Part shown: positions 1 through 6,193 of the stretch, in pieces
Numbering within the stretch: the stretch's first letter is position 1
Layout: each line of letters begins with the position of its first letter
Origin: Candidatus Omnitrophota bacterium
GTDB lineage: Bacteria; Omnitrophota; Gorgyraeia; Gygaellales; Profunditerraquicolaceae
Reading direction: 5' to 3'
NCBI GenBank assembly: GCA_017995695.1
Contig: JAGOIJ010000084.1
Location: 1 to 7,152 of the forward strand
Length of the DNA stretch: 7,152 nt
The notes under the pieces: generated by a model
Database searches by the model: none
Seen by the model: the letters and a program-made list of their open reading frames with translations, nothing else
What the model was told of the DNA's origin: nothing
Translations under genes and position numbers: made by a program

Positions 1-176
1 CTATTAACCTGACTAAGATTGAAACCCGCCCTTCAAAGAAAAAGACGTGGGATTATTATTTCTTTGTCGATTCGCTCGAACACCGCAATAATCCTAAAGT
101 GAAAAAGGCCCTTTCAGAGTTAGAAAATAGGTGCACATTTTTAAAAGTATTGGGATCTTATCCGATAGGTGAATAG
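1..176 (+). CDS. pheA: Prephenate dehydratase (PheA), C-terminal ACT domain, 5'-truncated by window edge
   Basis: This is the 3' end of an open frame entering from the left edge. Codons are read from position 3 and the frame stops at TAG 174-176, giving 57 visible residues. They match the last part of the ACT regulatory domain of prephenate dehydratase. The effector-binding motif usually written ESRP is present as ETRP in KIETRPSKKK, followed by DYYFFVD and ending in FLKVLGSYPIGE. PheA converts prephenate to phenylpyruvate in phenylalanine synthesis, and its ACT domain binds phenylalanine for feedback inhibition. The catalytic domain, and any fused chorismate mutase, lie outside the window, so it is unknown whether this is a bifunctional P-protein. 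The next gene starts 18 bases downstream with no terminator between, so the two are probably co-transcribed. Family assignment is secure; the Ser-to-Thr change in the motif is conservative. Confidence 0.93.
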   Translation, partial: INLTKIETRPSKKKTWDYYFFVDSLEHRNNPKVKKALSELENRCTFLKVLGSYPIGE

Positions 177-186
177 CGAATTTGAT

Positions 187-191
187 GAGGG
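187..191 (+). promoter_or_regulatory. Ribosome binding site of the hisC-type gene
   Basis: GAGGG lies three bases before the ATG at 195, closer than usual. It supports this start, and the protein N-terminus (KNILHLTPYQAGKPIEE) also begins where HisC proteins normally begin. Confidence 0.5.
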
Positions 192-194
192 TTT

Positions 195-1286
195 ATGGAA
201 GAGCTCATTCGTAAGAATATATTACATCTGACGCCGTATCAGGCGGGTAAGCCTATTGAGGAAACTAAGAGGCAGCTTGGCCTACGTAAGGTCATTAAGC
301 TGGCCTCTAACGAGAATCCGTTGGGGGCTTCGCCAAAGGCAGTGCGGGCGATTAAGAAAAACCTTACCAGCCTTAACCGTTATCCTGACTCAAGCGGGTT
401 TTATCTTAAGAAAAAACTGGCTAAGCTGTATGGTTTGGACTCTGGAAATTTTATCATTGGTAATGGTTCCGATGAGCTTATCGATATCATTATCAAAACA
501 TTGGTTGAGCCAGATGAGACGATCATCACAGCGGATACGACATTCCTTGAGTATGCGATTATCGCGCAGACGCTGGATCGACGCATCGTAACCGTGCCGC
601 TGAAATATTTTAAATACGACGTTGAAGGGGTTAAGAAAAGGATTGATAAAAAGACAAAGCTGATTTTTATCGCTAATCCCAATAATCCCACGGGCACGTA
701 TGTGACGAAAGTGGAAATGCAGGAGCTAATTAACGAATTGCCGGATGATCTGGTGTTAGTATTGGATGAGGCATACGATACCTTTATCGATGTGAATGAT
801 TATCCTCAAGGTTTGCATTATATGCGACAAAAGAATGTCATTGTCTTAAAAACATTTTCTAAGGCTTTTGGTCTGGCTGGATTAAGGATCGGCTATGCTA
901 TGGCTAGCCAAGCATTAACAGGATTTCTTGAACGCGCGCGGCAGCCTTTTAATGTTAATGCCCTCGCCCAGGTCGCAGCGGTTGCGGCACTTGAGGATAA
1001 AAAGTTTTTACGTAAGACCAAGGAAGTCGTTTTGTCCGGCAAGGCGTATATGTACGATAATCTTAAAAAGCTCGGGCTTGCCTATGTGCCTTCGGTGGCA
1101 AACTTTATTTTAGTCGATGTGGAGCGCGATGGCGTCGGGGTCTTTAAGGAGATGCTTAAGTTCGGCGTAATCGTGAGGGATATGAAGCAGTACGGTTTGA
1201 AGAATTTTATCCGTATTACTATCGGGACGAAAAAAGAAAATGAACGCTGCATTACGGTTCTTAAAAAAGTAATAAGGAACCGGTAG
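195..1286 (+). CDS. hisC: HisC-family aminotransferase (histidinol-phosphate or aromatic amino acid aminotransferase)
   Basis: This 363-residue PLP enzyme of fold type I, class I/II, is full length for HisC. Visible landmarks are SNENP (38-42), RYPD (62-65), GNGSDE (89-94), NPNNPTG (161-167), DEAY (191-194) with the PLP-ring Asp191, and the Schiff-base lysine Lys223 in TFSKAFGLAGLRIGY. Arg340 in FIRITIG should bind the substrate carboxylate. By family it would transaminate histidinol phosphate, imidazole-acetol phosphate or aromatic keto acids. It sits between pheA and the DAHP synthase and tyrA genes, with no other histidine genes in view. I therefore infer a role as the transaminase making phenylalanine and tyrosine (or arogenate), possibly also serving histidine synthesis. 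The family is certain, the substrate is not. The stop codon TAG overlaps the next gene's ribosome binding site, which implies tight co-expression. Confidence 0.93.
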   Translation: MEELIRKNILHLTPYQAGKPIEETKRQLGLRKVIKLASNENPLGASPKAVRAIKKNLTSLNRYPDSSGFYLKKKLAKLYGLDSGNFIIGNGSDELIDIIIKTLVEPDETIITADTTFLEYAIIAQTLDRRIVTVPLKYFKYDVEGVKKRIDKKTKLIFIANPNNPTGTYVTKVEMQELINELPDDLVLVLDEAYDTFIDVNDYPQGLHYMRQKNVIVLKTFSKAFGLAGLRIGYAMASQALTGFLERARQPFNVNALAQVAAVAALEDKKFLRKTKEVVLSGKAYMYDNLKKLGLAYVPSVANFILVDVERDGVGVFKEMLKFGVIVRDMKQYGLKNFIRITIGTKKENERCITVLKKVIRNR

Positions 1287-1290
1287 GAGG
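1285..1290 (+). promoter_or_regulatory. Strong Shine-Dalgarno site of the DAHP synthase gene
   Basis: A perfect AGGAGG lies five bases before the ATG at 1296 and begins inside the TAG stop of the preceding gene. It is the best-matching ribosome binding site in the window, so the pathway's committed-step enzyme may be the best translated of the aromatic genes. Confidence 0.8.
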
Positions 1291-1295
1291 AGTAT

Positions 1296-2312
1296 ATGAT
1301 TATTGTCTTAAGGCCTGACGCAACGGATCAGCAGATTAACCATATCATTGAGAAGATTCAGAAGCTGAAGCTTCAGCCGCATGTCTCCAAGGGTACTGAG
1401 CGCACGATCATCGGCGTGATCGGTCCGGAGGATGTCTTGCGGGTGACGCCTCTTGAGGTTTTCCCGGGAGTTGAAAAAGTAATCCCCGTATTGGCTCCCT
1501 ATAAGCTTGTGTCAAGAGAATTCCGGCACGAAGATTCAGTCATTGATTTTGGTAAGGGTAATGTTGTCGGCGGTAAAAAGATTGTGGTGATTGCCGGTCC
1601 CTGCGCTATCGAAAATGAGCAGACGCTCTACGAAACAGCTGAGCAGATAAGAAAAGCTGGCGTTACTATCTTGCGCGGAGGCGCGTATAAGCCGCGGACC
1701 TCACCGTACAGTTTTCAGGGATTAGGAGAAGAGGGCCTTAAGATATTGCGTAAGGTTGGCAACGACCTTGGTATGTCAACGGTAAGTGAGGTTATGGACA
1801 CGCGGGATGTTCAGCTTGTGGCCGAATACGTTGATGTGCTGCAGATTGGCGCGCGTAATATGCAAAACTTTAATTTATTAAAAGAGATAGGGCAAACTAA
1901 AAAACCAGTGCTGTTGAAAAGAGGTCTTTCCTCGACAGTGAAAGAGTTATTGATGTCCGCGGAGTATATTCTTTCCGGCGGTAATTTCAATGTCGCTTTG
2001 TGTGAACGTGGCATCAGGACGTTTGAGGAATCAACGCGTAATACGCTGGACATCAGCGCAGTCCCGGTGATCAAGCAGCTTTCGCACTTACCGACCGTGG
2101 TTGATCCGAGTCACGCCGCGGGCAAGTGGGGATTGGTTGCTCCGTTATCGAAGGCAGCCATTGCTGCGGGTGCTGATGGGTTATTGATTGAAGTCCACCC
2201 TCGTCCGGAAGATGCGATGTCTGATGGGTCGCAATCTTTATTGCCGGCAAATTTCATTCAATTGATGCAAGAATTAAAAAGTATAGCTTTGGCAGTAGGC
2301 CGCCAGCTATAG
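1296..2312 (+). CDS. aroF: 3-deoxy-7-phosphoheptulonate (DAHP) synthase, type I-beta with N-terminal regulatory domain
   Basis: This cytoplasmic enzyme condenses phosphoenolpyruvate and erythrose 4-phosphate into DAHP, the first step of the shikimate pathway. The 338 residues match, from memory, the length and layout of the Thermotoga maritima enzyme. A small ferredoxin-like domain (about 1-70, starting MIIVLRPDAT) precedes a TIM barrel (about 80-338). The expected metal ligands are Cys103 in AGPC, His273 in DPSHAAG, Glu299 in IEVHP and Asp310 in SDGSQSL. The substrate-binding motifs KPRTSPYSFQG (132-142), QIGARNMQNF (183-192), KRG (208-210) and CERG (236-239) are intact. In the Thermotoga enzyme the N-terminal domain mediates feedback inhibition by tyrosine; the same is inferred here. 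It follows the aminotransferase gene by nine bases, and its stop codon is in frame with the tyrA start 30 bases on. The symbol aroF is used for the family (also aroG or aroA in some genomes). Confidence 0.96.
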   Translation: MIIVLRPDATDQQINHIIEKIQKLKLQPHVSKGTERTIIGVIGPEDVLRVTPLEVFPGVEKVIPVLAPYKLVSREFRHEDSVIDFGKGNVVGGKKIVVIAGPCAIENEQTLYETAEQIRKAGVTILRGGAYKPRTSPYSFQGLGEEGLKILRKVGNDLGMSTVSEVMDTRDVQLVAEYVDVLQIGARNMQNFNLLKEIGQTKKPVLLKRGLSSTVKELLMSAEYILSGGNFNVALCERGIRTFEESTRNTLDISAVPVIKQLSHLPTVVDPSHAAGKWGLVAPLSKAAIAAGADGLLIEVHPRPEDAMSDGSQSLLPANFIQLMQELKSIALAVGRQL

Positions 2313-2342
2313 ACGTTACGCAGGCGCATAATTACTATACCT

Positions 2343-3167
2343 ATGTTTAATAAGGCTGCTATTATCGGCACAGGATTAATTGGCGGATCATTGGCTTTGG
2401 CCATTAAGGAAAAAGGCTTAGCGCGCGAAGTTGTCGGTGTCAGTCGTCACGCAAAAAGCTTGCGGCTTGCTCAACAAAGCGGCGCTATCGATCGTGGTTC
2501 GCAGCAGTTGGCAATTATTGCCGGGGCTGATTTGGTGGTGTTCGCAACACCGGTTAATGCTATTATGTCAAAAGCCTGCGAAGCAGCGCGGTTTCTTGAT
2601 GATGCGGCTTTGGTTATTGATGTAGGAAGTAGCAAAGAAATGATTGTTGCTCGTCTTGAGCGAATTTTTCCTCGTTTTGTGGGATGCCATCCTTTGGCGG
2701 GATCAGAAAAACGGGGGATTGCCTATGCCGATAAAGATCTTTTCCGGGATTCGTTGTGTATTGTTACGCCGACGAAGAAAACCAATCAGCAGGATGTTGC
2801 TAAGGTCCAGGCTTTTTGGCGCGCTGTGGGGGCAAAGGTTAAGAACGTATCTCCTGTTGAGCATGATACTACAGTTGCTTTCATCAGTCATCTGCCCCAT
2901 GCTTTGGCGTTTTCATTGTTGGGAAGTGTCCCTGCCAAGTGTCTGCCGTTTGTTGCCACTAGCTTCAAGGATACCACACGTATCGTTGCTTCGGATATTG
3001 AGTTGTGGGCTGATATTTTCTTAAGCAATCGCAAGAATGTTACTGGCGCGATTGAATTATTCCAGAAACAGCTCGCGCAGCTTAAGAAAGCCATTGGCGC
3101 AAACGACCGGCGTCTCCTAGAGTCCATTCTTAGAAAGGCTCAAGCAAAAAGAGAATCGTTGAAATGA
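2343..3167 (+). CDS. tyrA: Prephenate/arogenate dehydrogenase (TyrA)
   Basis: This 274-residue monofunctional TyrA oxidatively decarboxylates prephenate to hydroxyphenylpyruvate, or arogenate to tyrosine. An N-terminal Rossmann domain carries GTGLIGG (9-15). Strand beta-2 ends in GVSRHAKS (32-39), with Ser34-Arg35 where NAD-dependent homologues often have Asp. The remaining catalytic region shows HPLAGSEKRG (116-125) with the probable catalytic His116, then HDTTVAFISHLPHA (174-187). The C-terminal helical domain has FKDTTRIVASD (208-218) with the substrate-binding Arg213, and LWADIFLSN (221-229). There is no fused chorismate mutase and no ACT domain, so feedback control probably acts on PheA and the DAHP synthase instead. 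The start is supported by the Rossmann strand beginning at once and by the aroF stop being the nearest upstream in-frame stop. No Shine-Dalgarno sequence is visible. The end overlaps cmk by four bases (ATGA). Confidence 0.95.
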   Translation: MFNKAAIIGTGLIGGSLALAIKEKGLAREVVGVSRHAKSLRLAQQSGAIDRGSQQLAIIAGADLVVFATPVNAIMSKACEAARFLDDAALVIDVGSSKEMIVARLERIFPRFVGCHPLAGSEKRGIAYADKDLFRDSLCIVTPTKKTNQQDVAKVQAFWRAVGAKVKNVSPVEHDTTVAFISHLPHALAFSLLGSVPAKCLPFVATSFKDTTRIVASDIELWADIFLSNRKNVTGAIELFQKQLAQLKKAIGANDRRLLESILRKAQAKRESLK

Positions 3168-3826
3168 TTATTGCTATTGATGGCCCTGCGGGGGCTGGCA
3201 AAAGTACCATTGCTAAGCTGGTTGCCAAAGCGCTTGGTTATGTCTATCTTGATACCGGGGCAATGTATCGAGCTTTAACCTTGAAGGCAATAGAACAGAA
3301 TATTTCTAGCAATGATATTAGTCGCATTATCGAATTGGCTAAAACGAGCGTTATCGATTTAAGCAATAATGCCGATGGCTCATTAACAGTGCGTTTGGAT
3401 AATAGGGATGTAACGAATTTTATTCGCCAGCCGCGTATCACCAAGATGGTTTCCGATATTGCCAAGATTAAAGAAGTGCGCGAGCAGATGGTTATGGTGC
3501 AACGCAGATTAGGGGAGCAAAAAGATAGCGTGCTGGATGGGCGTGATATTGGCACAGTGGTTTTTCCCCATGCGCAGAAAAAGTTTTTTCTCGATGCTTT
3601 ATTTTCGGAAAGGGTGAATCGGCGTTTTGAAGAGCTTAAGCAAATAGGTAATCAAATTTCGCGGGAAGAGGTCCATCAGGATCTTCTCAATCGGGATACC
3701 ATTGATTCAACGCGAACGGTCGCGCCGCTTAAAAAAGCCGACGACGCCATCTATATCGATACAACCAATATGTCAATTGAAGAGGTTGTCGCAACTCTGT
3801 TGAAACATATCGTCTCGCATGGATAA
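3164..3826 (+). CDS. cmk: Cytidylate kinase (CMP/dCMP kinase)
   Basis: This 220-residue cytoplasmic kinase transfers phosphate from ATP to CMP or dCMP, feeding CTP/dCTP pools and recycling the CMP released by phospholipid synthesis. Visible motifs are the P-loop GPAGAGKST (7-15), DTGAMYR (30-36), the CMP-binding insert region with IRQPRITKMVSDIAK (87-101), DGRDIGT (125-131) and the lid/C-terminal signature RDTIDSTRTVAPLKKADDA (177-195). Length and motif order are normal for bacterial Cmk. The start ATG lies in the last codons of tyrA (ATGA, 3164-3167), with only a weak purine stretch AGAGA nine bases upstream, so coupling to tyrA translation is likely. It also overlaps lepA by eight bases. 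In many bacteria cmk sits between an EPSP synthase gene and rpsA; neither is present here. Confidence 0.96.
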   Translation: MIIAIDGPAGAGKSTIAKLVAKALGYVYLDTGAMYRALTLKAIEQNISSNDISRIIELAKTSVIDLSNNADGSLTVRLDNRDVTNFIRQPRITKMVSDIAKIKEVREQMVMVQRRLGEQKDSVLDGRDIGTVVFPHAQKKFFLDALFSERVNRRFEELKQIGNQISREEVHQDLLNRDTIDSTRTVAPLKKADDAIYIDTTNMSIEEVVATLLKHIVSHG

Positions 3827-5612
3827 ATCGCTGATTAGAAATTTTTCAATTATTGCTCATATCGATCACGGCAAGTCTACGTTAGCTGATCGCATCCTTG
3901 AGTTGACCGGGGCCGTCGATAAGCGGCATAGCGGCAGTCAGCTTCTCGATGATATGGAGTTAGAGAAAGAGCGTGGCATCACTATCAAGGCTTCCATGGT
4001 CCGCCTTTCGTATCGTTCTCGTAACGGCAAAGAATATACCTTTAATCTTATTGATACTCCTGGCCATGTTGATTTTACCTATGAGGTATCAAAGTCTCTG
4101 GCAGCCTGCGAGGGAGCGTTATTGGTAGTTGACGCAGGGCAGGGGGTTGAGGCTCAAACGGTGGCCAACTTTTACCTGGCGCAAGAAAATAACCTTGAGG
4201 TCATTCCCGTTATTAATAAGATTGATCTTACCAGCGTTGATATCCCCCGCGTGCAAAAACAGATTGAAAGTGTTTTTGGTTTTAAGGAAGAAGAAATTAT
4301 TTTGGCTTCCGCTAAAGAAGGGATTGGTATTGACGCTATTTTAGAGAAAATAATCGAGGTGATCCCTGCCCCGAGCGGTGAGGCCGAGCATCCGCTTAAG
4401 GCCTTAATCTTCGATTGCCGTTTTGACACCTACAAAGGGGTAGTTGTTTTTGTAAGGGTGGTTGATGGGAAACTCGATGCGCATACGCAAGTGAAGCTTT
4501 TGCATTCAGGCGCGGTCTATAAACTCGAGGAGCTTGGCGTCTTGCAGAATCTAAAATACACGCCGGTTGATTCGTTAGGAAGCGGTGAGGCAGGTTATTT
4601 TACGGCTAACATCCGCGAGCCCAGAGAGATCATGATCGGCGATACTATTACCGATATAAAGAATCCCTGTAAAGAGGCCCTCCCGGGATTTCGCACAATA
4701 AAGCCGTTAGTATTCTGCGGCATTTACCCGGTTAACCCCGGCGATTTTCCGGATCTACGCGATGCCATGGATAAATTTATATTGTCCGATGCCTCATTTG
4801 TCTTTGAACCGGAAACAAGCCAATCATTCGGCTCGGGATTCCGTTGTGGGTTTCTTGGGCTTTTGCATATGGAGATTGTGCAGGAGCGCCTTGAGCGCGA
4901 GTACAATTTAAATCTTATCTTGACAGTGCCGAACGTTGTGTATAAAGTAAAGACCAAGGCTGGCCAGACTTATGAAGTTGATACGCCGGTAAAATTTGCA
5001 GCACAGGATATTGATGAATCGTTTGAGCCGTTTGTGAATTTATTGATGATTGCTCCTGTTGATGCGATTGAGCCGGTGTGCGAATTAGCTAAATCCAGGC
5101 GCGGGGTTTTTAAGACCAGCCAATACCTGGGTGAGGATCGCATTGAGTTAGTTTTTACGATTCCGCTTTCTGAGATCATTGTAGATTTTTATGATCGTTT
5201 GAAATCAGTGACCAGAGGATACGGTTCTTTGGATTATGAATTTCAGGGGTATATGCCGACGAAACTGGTTAAACTTGATGTTTTACTCAATGGCGTCGTG
5301 TGCGACGCGTTTTCTTCGTTGATGTTCAAGGATAAGGCGAGTTTTAAGGCGCGCGCGTTGGTTGAGAAACTGAAGGAATTGATTCCGCGTCAGCTTTTTG
5401 AGGTAACCGTGCAGGCGGCAGTGGGAAGTCAGATCTTGGCGTCAGAGAAGATTCGCCCCGTCGGAAAGAATGTTACCAGCAAGTGTTACGGCGGGGATAT
5501 TACCCGCAAGCGTAAACTTTGGGATGGACAGAAGGAAGGGAAAAAGCGCCGGAAACAGTTTGGTAAGGTTGAGATTCCGCAAGAGGCATTTCTGGAGGTA
5601 TTAAAAATATGA
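3819..5612 (+). CDS. lepA: Elongation factor 4 (EF-4/LepA), ribosome-associated GTPase
   Basis: This 597-residue translational GTPase has the standard LepA length. It acts on the 70S ribosome and is associated with back-translocation, recovery under stress or ribosome maturation. The G domain has all five motifs: G1 AHIDHGKST (13-21), G2 RGIT (52-55), G3 DTPGH (79-83), G4 NKID (133-136) and G5 SAK (164-166). Further on are the EF-G-like domains, including FGSGFRCGFLGLLHMEI (337-353). The LepA-specific C-terminal domain (about 485-597) carries SKCYGGDITRKRKL (554-567) and the basic QKEGKKRRKQFG (571-582). The second half of the lysine-rich loop reads LWDGQ, where I recall LLEKQ in many LepA proteins; this looks like ordinary divergence. 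The start ATG lies inside the end of cmk (eight-base overlap) without a visible Shine-Dalgarno site. The first residues, MDKSLIRNFSIIAHIDHGK, match the family start. The end overlaps lepB by ATGA. Confidence 0.98.
   Translation: MDKSLIRNFSIIAHIDHGKSTLADRILELTGAVDKRHSGSQLLDDMELEKERGITIKASMVRLSYRSRNGKEYTFNLIDTPGHVDFTYEVSKSLAACEGALLVVDAGQGVEAQTVANFYLAQENNLEVIPVINKIDLTSVDIPRVQKQIESVFGFKEEEIILASAKEGIGIDAILEKIIEVIPAPSGEAEHPLKALIFDCRFDTYKGVVVFVRVVDGKLDAHTQVKLLHSGAVYKLEELGVLQNLKYTPVDSLGSGEAGYFTANIREPREIMIGDTITDIKNPCKEALPGFRTIKPLVFCGIYPVNPGDFPDLRDAMDKFILSDASFVFEPETSQSFGSGFRCGFLGLLHMEIVQERLEREYNLNLILTVPNVVYKVKTKAGQTYEVDTPVKFAAQDIDESFEPFVNLLMIAPVDAIEPVCELAKSRRGVFKTSQYLGEDRIELVFTIPLSEIIVDFYDRLKSVTRGYGSLDYEFQGYMPTKLVKLDVLLNGVVCDAFSSLMFKDKASFKARALVEKLKELIPRQLFEVTVQAAVGSQILASEKIRPVGKNVTSKCYGGDITRKRKLWDGQKEGKKRRKQFGKVEIPQEAFLEVLKI
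5594..5598 (+). promoter_or_regulatory. Ribosome binding site of lepB, inside lepA
   Basis: GGAGG within the last lepA codons lies ten bases before the lepB ATG at 5609. It fixes that start and, with the ATGA overlap, suggests both coupled and independent initiation. Confidence 0.65.
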
Positions 5613-6193
5613 AGCCACGGACAAAGGCGGTGATTCGAGAGTGGGCAGAGTCGATTATCGTTGCGCTTATTTTAGCGATGATTATTCGCACCTTCATTGT
5701 GCAGGCGTTCAAGATCCCCACCGGTTCGATGCGGCAGACGCTCTTGGAGGGCGATGTTATCTTGGTAAATAAATTTTTGTATGGCGCAAAGATTCCTTTT
5801 ACGGATCTACGTCTTCCTAAGGTTAGGGACCCCTTAAGGGGAGATGTGATCGTGTTTATCTATCCTGAGAATCCCAAAAAGGATTTTATAAAACGATTAG
5901 TCGGTTTGCCGGGTGAGACAGTAGAGATAAAAAACGGAACAATCTATATTAATGATAAGCCCCTTTTGGATGCGGCATTTAGCCAGCGCTATTATTACAA
6001 TAACAATAGGCTTGATTCATTTGCTGCTGAAGGCCAGAAAATCATCATACCAAAAGATAGCTATTTTGTGCTAGGGGATAATTCCGCATCTTCTCAAGAT
6101 AGCCGTTATTGGGGCTTTGTTCCGCATAAGAATATTCTTGGCAAGGCCTTGGTTATCTATTGGCCGCCCCAAAGGATCAGGCTCATACAATGA
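5609..6193 (+). CDS. lepB: Signal peptidase I (type I leader peptidase)
   Basis: This 194-residue membrane serine protease of family S26 removes signal peptides from exported proteins on the outer face of the inner membrane. One N-terminal membrane segment (about 13-34, AESIIVALILAMIIRTFIV) anchors it. The catalytic serine is Ser40 in IPTGSM and the general-base lysine is Lys95 in FIKRLVGLPGE. The downstream box GDNSASSQDSRYWG (156-169) keeps the Ser, Asp and Arg equivalent to E. coli 278, 280 and 282 (Ser162, Asp164, Arg166). It has Ser159 where the common form GDNRxNS has Arg. At 194 residues with a single anchor it resembles the compact signal peptidases of many bacteria rather than the two-segment E. 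coli protein. The pairing with lepA directly upstream is the classical lepA-lepB arrangement. Its stop overlaps the pgsA start (ATGA, 6190-6193). Confidence 0.96.
   Translation: MKPRTKAVIREWAESIIVALILAMIIRTFIVQAFKIPTGSMRQTLLEGDVILVNKFLYGAKIPFTDLRLPKVRDPLRGDVIVFIYPENPKKDFIKRLVGLPGETVEIKNGTIYINDKPLLDAAFSQRYYYNNNRLDSFAAEGQKIIIPKDSYFVLGDNSASSQDSRYWGFVPHKNILGKALVIYWPPQRIRLIQ

Noticed and set aside
177..194. Possible terminator or attenuator between pheA and the aminotransferase gene
   Set aside because: The gap is only 18 bases, with no inverted repeat or T run.
2310..2338. Possible internal promoter before tyrA (TAGACG, 17-base spacer, TACTAT)
   Set aside because: Both hexamers match consensus only moderately. 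The predicted transcription start would fall at about 2345, inside the tyrA start codon.
5830..5841. Perfect 12-base palindrome CCCCTTAAGGGG inside lepB
   Set aside because: It encodes ordinary conserved residues (DPLRGD), has no loop and no following T run, and is a single occurrence. Chance is the simplest explanation.
6160..6189. TTG start extending PgsA by ten residues (MAAPKDQAHT)
   Set aside because: The added residues are encoded within lepB, are polar and not typical of the PgsA N-terminus. ATG 6190 fits the family and the ATGA overlap.
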